64,000 nt of DNA from Synechococcus sp. RedBA-s (GTDB lineage: Bacteria > Cyanobacteriota > Cyanobacteriia > PCC-6307 > Cyanobiaceae): assembly GCF_024345495.1 (NCBI RefSeq), contig NZ_JAGQBF010000005.1, positions 1 through 64,000 of the forward strand. Direction: 5' to 3'. Each line of letters starts with the position of its first letter. Position 1 is the stretch's first letter. The translations under genes were made by a program, and so were the position numbers. Positions 59,226 to 64,000 of the stretch are shown in pieces. The notes below the pieces were generated by a model that was given only the letters and a program-made list of their open reading frames with translations, had not been told where the DNA came from and searched no databases.

Positions 59226-60671
59226 ATGGCGTCCACCCCAGCTCCCACCTACGACCAGCTGACCCCGCCCAGCACCGGCAGCCCCATCCGCTTCGAGAAC
59301 GGCCTGCCGGTGGTGCCGAACGATCCGATCATTCCCTTCATCCGCGGCGACGGCACTGGGGTGGACATCTGGCCCGCCACCCAGCGGGTGCTGGATGCGG
59401 CGGTGGCCAGGGCCTACGGCGGCGAGCGCCGGATCGAATGGTTCAAGGTGTTCGCCGGCGACGAGGCCTGCGAGCTCTACGGCACCTACCAGTACCTGCC
59501 CCAGGACACCCTGACCGCCATTGAGCAGTACGGCGTGGCGATCAAGGGACCACTCACCACCCCGATCGGTGGCGGTATCCGCTCGCTGAACGTGGCCCTG
59601 CGCCAGATCTTCGATCTGTATTGCTGCGTGCGCCCCTGCCGCTACTACGCCGGCACCCCCAGCCCCCACAAGCGGCCCCAGGACCTGGACGTGGTGGTGT
59701 ACAGGGAGAACACGGAAGACATCTACATGGGGATCGAGTGGGAAGCCACTGATCCGGTCTGCGTGGAGCTGATCGCCCACCTCAACGACGTGGTGATCCC
59801 GGCCAACGGCAAGCTCGGCAACCGCCGCATCCCCGAGGGCTCCGGCATCGGCATCAAGCCGGTGAGTAAGGCCGGCACCCAGCGCCATGTGCGCAAGGCG
59901 ATCCAGCACGCCCTGGGCCTGGAGGGCAGCAAGCGCCACGTGACCCTGGTTCACAAGGGCAACATCATGAAGTTCACCGAAGGGGCCTTCCGCGACTGGG
60001 GCTATGAGCTGGCCACCAGTGAGTTCCGCGAGGTCTGCGTGACCGAGCGCGAGAGCTGGATCCTCGACAACCTCGCCCGCAACCATGGCCTCAGCGTCGA
60101 GGACAACGCTCGCCTGATCGAGCCCGGCTACGACAGCCTCACCCCCGAGAAAAAAGCGGCGGTGGACACCGAAGTGAAGGAGGTGCTGGCGGCCATTGGC
60201 GAGAGCCACGGCTACGGCAAGTGGAAATCGATGGTGCTGGTCGACGACCGCATCGCCGACAGCATCTTCCAGCAGGTCCAGACCAGGCCCCAGGAGTATT
60301 CGGTGCTCTGCACCCTCAACCTCAACGGCGACTACATCTCCGATGCCGCCGCCGCGGTGGTGGGCGGCCTGGGCATGGCGCCGGGGGCCAACATCGGTGA
60401 TCACGCCGCCATCTTCGAGGCCACCCATGGCACCGCCCCCAAGCACGCCGGCCTCGACCGCATCAACCCCGGCTCGGTGATCCTCTCGGGCGTGATGATG
60501 CTCGAGTTCATGGGGTGGCAAGAAGCCGCCGATCTGATCACCAACGGCATCAGCGCCGCGATCGTCAACGGCCAAGTCACCTACGACCTCGCCAGACTGA
60601 TGGACCCTCGGGTTGAACCTGTGAGCTGCTCCGGCTTCGCCGAGGCGGTTATCAGTCGCTTCGATGCCTGA
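59226..60671 (+). CDS. icd: NADP-dependent isocitrate dehydrogenase
   Basis: Converts isocitrate to 2-oxoglutarate, the carbon skeleton for ammonium assimilation. 481 residues, the cyanobacterial length. Landmarks are [70 protein letters not shown] and [15 protein letters not shown]. Its product is also the effector sensed by PII proteins such as the one at 2.0 kb. The upstream part of the frame (from 59130) overlaps the divergent gene region and is not used. Confidence 0.97.
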   Translation: MASTPAPTYDQLTPPSTGSPIRFENGLPVVPNDPIIPFIRGDGTGVDIWPATQRVLDAAVARAYGGERRIEWFKVFAGDEACELYGTYQYLPQDTLTAIEQYGVAIKGPLTTPIGGGIRSLNVALRQIFDLYCCVRPCRYYAGTPSPHKRPQDLDVVVYRENTEDIYMGIEWEATDPVCVELIAHLNDVVIPANGKLGNRRIPEGSGIGIKPVSKAGTQRHVRKAIQHALGLEGSKRHVTLVHKGNIMKFTEGAFRDWGYELATSEFREVCVTERESWILDNLARNHGLSVEDNARLIEPGYDSLTPEKKAAVDTEVKEVLAAIGESHGYGKWKSMVLVDDRIADSIFQQVQTRPQEYSVLCTLNLNGDYISDAAAAVVGGLGMAPGANIGDHAAIFEATHGTAPKHAGLDRINPGSVILSGVMMLEFMGWQEAADLITNGISAAIVNGQVTYDLARLMDPRVEPVSCSGFAEAVISRFDA

Positions 60672-60701
60672 GCACCGGCTCCAGCGCCCCGGCCCCCAGC
60701 G

Positions 60702-62078
60702 ATGACCGCCACCCAGCCCGACCATCCTTTCCTGCCCACAGCCAGCGCACTCACCACAGACCCCTGCATCCACTGCGGCTTCTGCCTGCCCAGTTGCGCC
60801 AGCTACCGGGTGCTGGGCACGGAGATGGATTCGCCCCGGGGGCGGATCCACATGCTCAAGGCGATCGATCGAGGTGAACTTTCCCTCGATGCCACCGTGG
60901 CCGGTCATTTCGACAGTTGCCTGGGCTGCCTGGCCTGCGTGTCGGCCTGTCCCTCGGGGGTGCGCTACGACGAGCTGATCGCCGCCACCCGGCCGAAGCT
61001 GAACGCTCCGGAGCTGCGCAGTCCCTGGCAGCGCAGTTTCCGGGCGCTGCTGTTCCAGCTGCTGCCCTACCCCGCGCGCCTGCGGGCCCTGCTGCAACCC
61101 CTGCGCCTCTATGCGGGCACCCCCCTGCAGGCCTTTGCCCGCCGCAGCGGTTTCACCCGCCTGCTGGGCCCCCAGCTGGAGGCCATGGAGCGGCTGCTAC
61201 CGGCGCTGCAACCCGAAGCCTTCGGGGACTCGGCACCGGCACTGATCCCGGCCCAGGGCCGCCGCCGCTACCGCGTAGGGCTGGTGACGGGCTGCGTGCA
61301 GCGGCTGTTTGATCCGGCGGTGAACAGGGCGGCGATCGAGCTGCTCTGCGCCAACGGCATCGAGGTGGTGGTCCCTCCCGAGCAGAACTGCTGCGGCGCC
61401 ATGACCCACCACCAGGGGGAACTGGAGCAGACCCGCTCCCTGGCCAAAGATCTGCTCAGCAGCTTCGAGGCGGTGATCGGCGTGGGGCGGGCGGCGGGCC
61501 CCGAACCCCTTGATGCGGTGCTGGTGGCGGCCTCCGGCTGCGGTCACACCCTCAAGCAGCTCGATGAGATCCTGGCGGGGGAACCGGAGTGGGCCGCCCG
61601 GGGCAGCGCCTTCGCCACCCAGGTGGCCGACATCCAGGAGTTCCTGCAGCGGGTGGGCTTGAGCGAGGAGTTTGTGGGGCGGCTCCAGCCCCTGCGCCAT
61701 GGTGATGGCAGCCCCGCCAGCGCCGATCGCCCGCTGCGCCTGGCCTACCACGATGCCTGCCACATGCTCCACGGCCAGGGGCTGAGCCTGCAGCCGCGGC
61801 AGCTGCTGCAGCAGATCCCACACGTGCGGATCGTGGAGGCGATCGAAGCGGGCGTGTGCTGCGGCAGCGCCGGCATCTACAACCTGGTGCAGCCCGATGA
61901 AGCCGCCGAACTGGGCCGAATCAAGGCCGCCGATCTCAGCGGCACCGGCGCCGATCTAGCCGTGAGCGCCAACATCGGCTGCAGCCTGCAGATCCGACAG
62001 CACATGGAGAGCACGGCTCGCCCGATCCCGGTGGCCCATCCGGTGGAGCTGCTGATGCGCAGCGCCACCGGCAGCTGA
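60702..62078 (+). CDS. glcF: Glycolate dehydrogenase iron-sulfur subunit
   Basis: 458 residues. Two ferredoxin-type motifs near the N-terminus, CIHCGFCLPSC (Cys22/25/28/32) and CLGCLACVSACP (Cys73/76/79/83), bind [4Fe-4S] clusters. Two CCG domains follow (NCCGAMTHHQGE and VCCGSAGIY). It is the subunit that passes electrons from glycolate oxidation to the membrane, in photorespiration. It follows icd by 30 bp. The FAD subunit GlcE is encoded on the same strand after an inverted kinase gene. Confidence 0.9.
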   Translation: MTATQPDHPFLPTASALTTDPCIHCGFCLPSCASYRVLGTEMDSPRGRIHMLKAIDRGELSLDATVAGHFDSCLGCLACVSACPSGVRYDELIAATRPKLNAPELRSPWQRSFRALLFQLLPYPARLRALLQPLRLYAGTPLQAFARRSGFTRLLGPQLEAMERLLPALQPEAFGDSAPALIPAQGRRRYRVGLVTGCVQRLFDPAVNRAAIELLCANGIEVVVPPEQNCCGAMTHHQGELEQTRSLAKDLLSSFEAVIGVGRAAGPEPLDAVLVAASGCGHTLKQLDEILAGEPEWAARGSAFATQVADIQEFLQRVGLSEEFVGRLQPLRHGDGSPASADRPLRLAYHDACHMLHGQGLSLQPRQLLQQIPHVRIVEAIEAGVCCGSAGIYNLVQPDEAAELGRIKAADLSGTGADLAVSANIGCSLQIRQHMESTARPIPVAHPVELLMRSATGS

Positions 62079-62090
62079 GGCTTCAGCCGG
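62068..62090. terminator. Inverted repeat over convergent stop codons
   Basis: CCGG-CA-GCTGA (62068-62078) pairs with TCAGC-CGG (62083-62090) around a 4-nt loop. The stop codons of glcF and the DUF1537 gene lie in the two arms. The stem has a 2-nt bulge and no T-tract. Confidence 0.45.
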
Positions 62091-63489
62091 CAGCCTCCAT
62101 CAGCTGCCAGGCCTGGCGGAGGGTGCCTGAGTCACCGAGGTTGCCCGGCATGGTCAGCAGGGGCAACTGGGGAAAGCGCGGGTGCTCGGCCGGCAGGCGC
62201 AGCAGCGAGAGGCCCGGCAGCAGTTGTCCTTCCAGCCGTACGGCGGCCAGGGCCAGACCATCGCGCAGCAGGGTCTGGCTGGTGGTGCCGCCCTTGCTGA
62301 TCAGATAGCTCAGCTCCGGCGGCAGGCCGGCGGCCAGGCGGGCCATCAACCCCGCCAGGCTGAGTGATAGATGCTGGCGTTCGCCGGCATTGCGGCAGGG
62401 CCGCTCCCCCCGGCTGGTGAACAGCAGCGGTGTGCGGCCCGAGCGCCAGGCCTGCTCCAGCCGCTCCTGCAACTCCTGGCGCAGCAGCTCGAGCGCCTGA
62501 TCCGCGCCCTCCCGCCGGATCGTGGCCAGCACTTGCTCCACCGGCAGCTCCACAGCGGCGCAGGCGGGTTCAGCCAGCAGCGGCTGCAGCTGCTGATCGC
62601 TCAGGGGCACATGGGAGCCCACCAGCACCGCTCCAGGGGCCGCACTGCGGCGCCAGCGGGCCAGCTCAGCGGGCGAGAGCGGCTGGGGCGGCAGGGCGGC
62701 AAGGGCCTGGAGCAGGCTCGCCGCCGACTGCACCAGCAACCGCCGCCGCGGCAGCACCGCCCGGATCGCCTCAGCCAGGGCCTGGAGCTGCTCGGGCCGC
62801 TGGGCATCCACCACCACCACAGGGTTGCCATCCAGGGCCAGGAGGCGCTCCACCAGGGCCTGGTGGCTGGCCGGCTCCAGCTCCACCAGGGTGATCCGCT
62901 GCACTGCCTCGGCCCGGCGCTGACCCCCACTCTTGTGCTCCACCCAGGCGGGCAGGTGGCTGGTGGGGTAGCCGAAGCGGGCATCGGCGGCGAAGGCCGA
63001 GTGATGCACTGGCTCGCCATGGAGCAGATGCACCCCCTCCACCGTGGTGCGCCCTCCCTCGAGGAAGGCCGGCACCAGCAGGGTGGCCCCAAATGGGCCG
63101 AGTGCCGCCGCGATCCGATCGATCTCCACGGGGAAATGGCCGCGCAGGGTGGAATCACCCCGGCTCACCAGCAGCCAGGGGCCTGGGCCGGATTCAGCAG
63201 GGTCGGCACCTTGGGTCGCAGCGCCATCCGCAGCGCCGGCCGTAGAGAAGGCCTCCCGCAGGGCCCCGCAGATGTCATCCACCCGTTCAGCGGCCTGCCG
63301 GGGCTCGAGCGAGCGGGTGTCACTGAGCAGAAACAGCAGGGGGGAGGGGTCGAGCAGGGCCCGCTGGAGCGTGGACTGATCCCAGCGCAGCAGCAGCAGG
63401 CAGCCATGCACCGACTGGGATCCGGTGGGGTCGTCATCCAGGACGATGATCTTCAATCCGGCGGCGGCGGGGGAGGGCCTGGGGGCCAT
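62083..63489 (-). CDS. DUF1537 / four-carbon acid sugar kinase family protein
   Basis: 468 residues of the YgbK/OtnK/DtnK family. The N-terminal domain starts LKIIVLDDDPTGSQSVHG, the family hallmark. The C-terminal nucleotide-binding domain shows ISKGGTTSQTLLRDGL and TMPGNLGDSGTL. Characterised members phosphorylate four-carbon acid sugars such as erythronate derivatives. Its place between glcF and glcE suggests a link to glycolate or 4-phosphoerythronate repair, which is inference. It starts 14 bp from the divergent glcE. Confidence 0.85.
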   Translation of the reverse strand: MAPRPSPAAAGLKIIVLDDDPTGSQSVHGCLLLLRWDQSTLQRALLDPSPLLFLLSDTRSLEPRQAAERVDDICGALREAFSTAGAADGAATQGADPAESGPGPWLLVSRGDSTLRGHFPVEIDRIAAALGPFGATLLVPAFLEGGRTTVEGVHLLHGEPVHHSAFAADARFGYPTSHLPAWVEHKSGGQRRAEAVQRITLVELEPASHQALVERLLALDGNPVVVVDAQRPEQLQALAEAIRAVLPRRRLLVQSAASLLQALAALPPQPLSPAELARWRRSAAPGAVLVGSHVPLSDQQLQPLLAEPACAAVELPVEQVLATIRREGADQALELLRQELQERLEQAWRSGRTPLLFTSRGERPCRNAGERQHLSLSLAGLMARLAAGLPPELSYLISKGGTTSQTLLRDGLALAAVRLEGQLLPGLSLLRLPAEHPRFPQLPLLTMPGNLGDSGTLRQAWQLMEAAG

Positions 63490-63503
63490 GGCACCATCGT
63501 GCC

Positions 63504-64000
63504 GTGATCACCCCCGAGCCCCACGATCTGGCTGATCTCGTGCAGGCCTTGCACGCGGAGGGAACGCCCTGGCTGCCCGCCGGCAGCGGCAGCCGCCTGC
63601 ACTGGGGGCCGCCGGTGCAGGACACCAGCACGGTGCTGAGCTGCCAGCGGCTCAACCGCATCCTGGAGCACGCTGTCGGTGATTTCACGGTGACGGTGGA
63701 GGCGGGCACCCCGCTGCGGGACCTGCAGGAGACCCTGCGCCGCCAGAACCAGTGGCTGACGATCGACTGGCCCTGGGGCAGCGATGCCGAAGGCCATGGG
63801 GCTGGCACGGTGGGGGGGCTGGTGGCCCGGGGAATGGCCGGGGGGCTCCGCCAGCGCTACCTGGGCGTGCGCGACCAGCTGATCGGCATCGGCCTGCTGC
63901 GGGCCGATGGGGTGGCCGCCCGCGCCGGCGGCAAGGTGGTCAAGAACGTGGCCGGCTACGACTTGATGCGGCTGTTCACGGGCAGCTGGGGCTCCCTCGG
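63504..64000 (+). CDS. glcE: Glycolate dehydrogenase FAD subunit GlcE, 5' part
   Basis: The window ends inside the gene; about 165 residues from the GTG start are visible. The segments WLPAGSGSRLHWGPP, TVTVEAGTPLRDLQETL, GTVGGLVARGMAGGLRQRYL and VRDQLIGIGLLRADG, then AGGKVVKNVAGYDLMRLFTG, are the FAD-binding fold of GlcE (PCMH type). GlcD and the remainder are outside the window. It is read in the same direction as glcF. Confidence 0.9.
   Translation, partial: MITPEPHDLADLVQALHAEGTPWLPAGSGSRLHWGPPVQDTSTVLSCQRLNRILEHAVGDFTVTVEAGTPLRDLQETLRRQNQWLTIDWPWGSDAEGHGAGTVGGLVARGMAGGLRQRYLGVRDQLIGIGLLRADGVAARAGGKVVKNVAGYDLMRLFTGSWGSL

Noticed and set aside
59193-61097. 634-codon minus-strand frame across icd and the start of glcF
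   Set aside because: Shadow frame in GC-rich DNA; both genes on the plus strand are certain.

Overview
The window is a stretch of chromosome from a high-GC picocyanobacterium of the Synechococcus/Cyanobium type. The support is direct: psaC and psbK (photosystem subunits), heme oxygenase 1, the long cyanobacterial form of IspH, several small families known mainly from cyanobacteria (DUF1997, DUF4079, DUF3155, DUF3188), the psaC/acpP/fabF/tkt cluster, and copies of the cyanobacterial palindrome GCGATCGC. No rRNA, tRNA, CRISPR array or prophage was seen.

Layout. 1-0.4 kb: 3' end of an IS5-type transposase. 0.5-2.4 kb: an ammonium transporter with a PII-type regulator that lacks both usual modification residues. 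2.4-24 kb: housekeeping genes (ispH, purH, cobS, tgt, psbK, a large GH15/phosphorylase-kinase-like protein, glmS, psaC, acpP, fabF, transketolase). 24-28.4 kb: a GT2-GtrA glycosyltransferase, then a CorA-like and a SulP transporter that look acquired, corA being visibly AT-richer than its surroundings. 28.4-34.3 kb, minus strand: ruvB, a TPR protein, an M20 amidohydrolase, DUF3188, a HEAT-repeat protein, and thiC behind a TPP riboswitch.

34.4-57.8 kb is the accessory heart of the window. All four steps from ribulose-5-phosphate to CMP-KDO are present, in two groups (kdsD/kdsB at 35-37 kb and kdsA/kdsC at 53-55 kb). Between and around them lie about seven glycosyltransferases, two tandem EpsG/Wzy-like membrane proteins, a larger multi-spanning membrane protein, an ABC exporter, and two proteins carrying the D-G, HP and Ser motifs of bacterial sialyl/polysialyltransferases. 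Interleaved are housekeeping genes (smpB, HIT, pcrA, CCA nucleotidyltransferase). The simplest reading is a surface-glycan locus that activates KDO as CMP-KDO and may transfer it with sialyltransferase-like enzymes. The assignment of donor to enzyme is inference.

57.8-64 kb: heme oxygenase, a conserved hypothetical, isocitrate dehydrogenase, and glycolate dehydrogenase subunits GlcF and GlcE (cut by the window end) flanking a DUF1537 acid-sugar kinase on the other strand.

A recurring structural feature: at four convergent gene junctions (35.9, 39.3, 49.8 and 62.1 kb) the two stop codons lie in opposite arms of an inverted repeat, which looks like a compact bidirectional terminator. Start sites were chosen by eye from family alignment, overlaps and spacing; many are GTG or TTG and should be treated as provisional.
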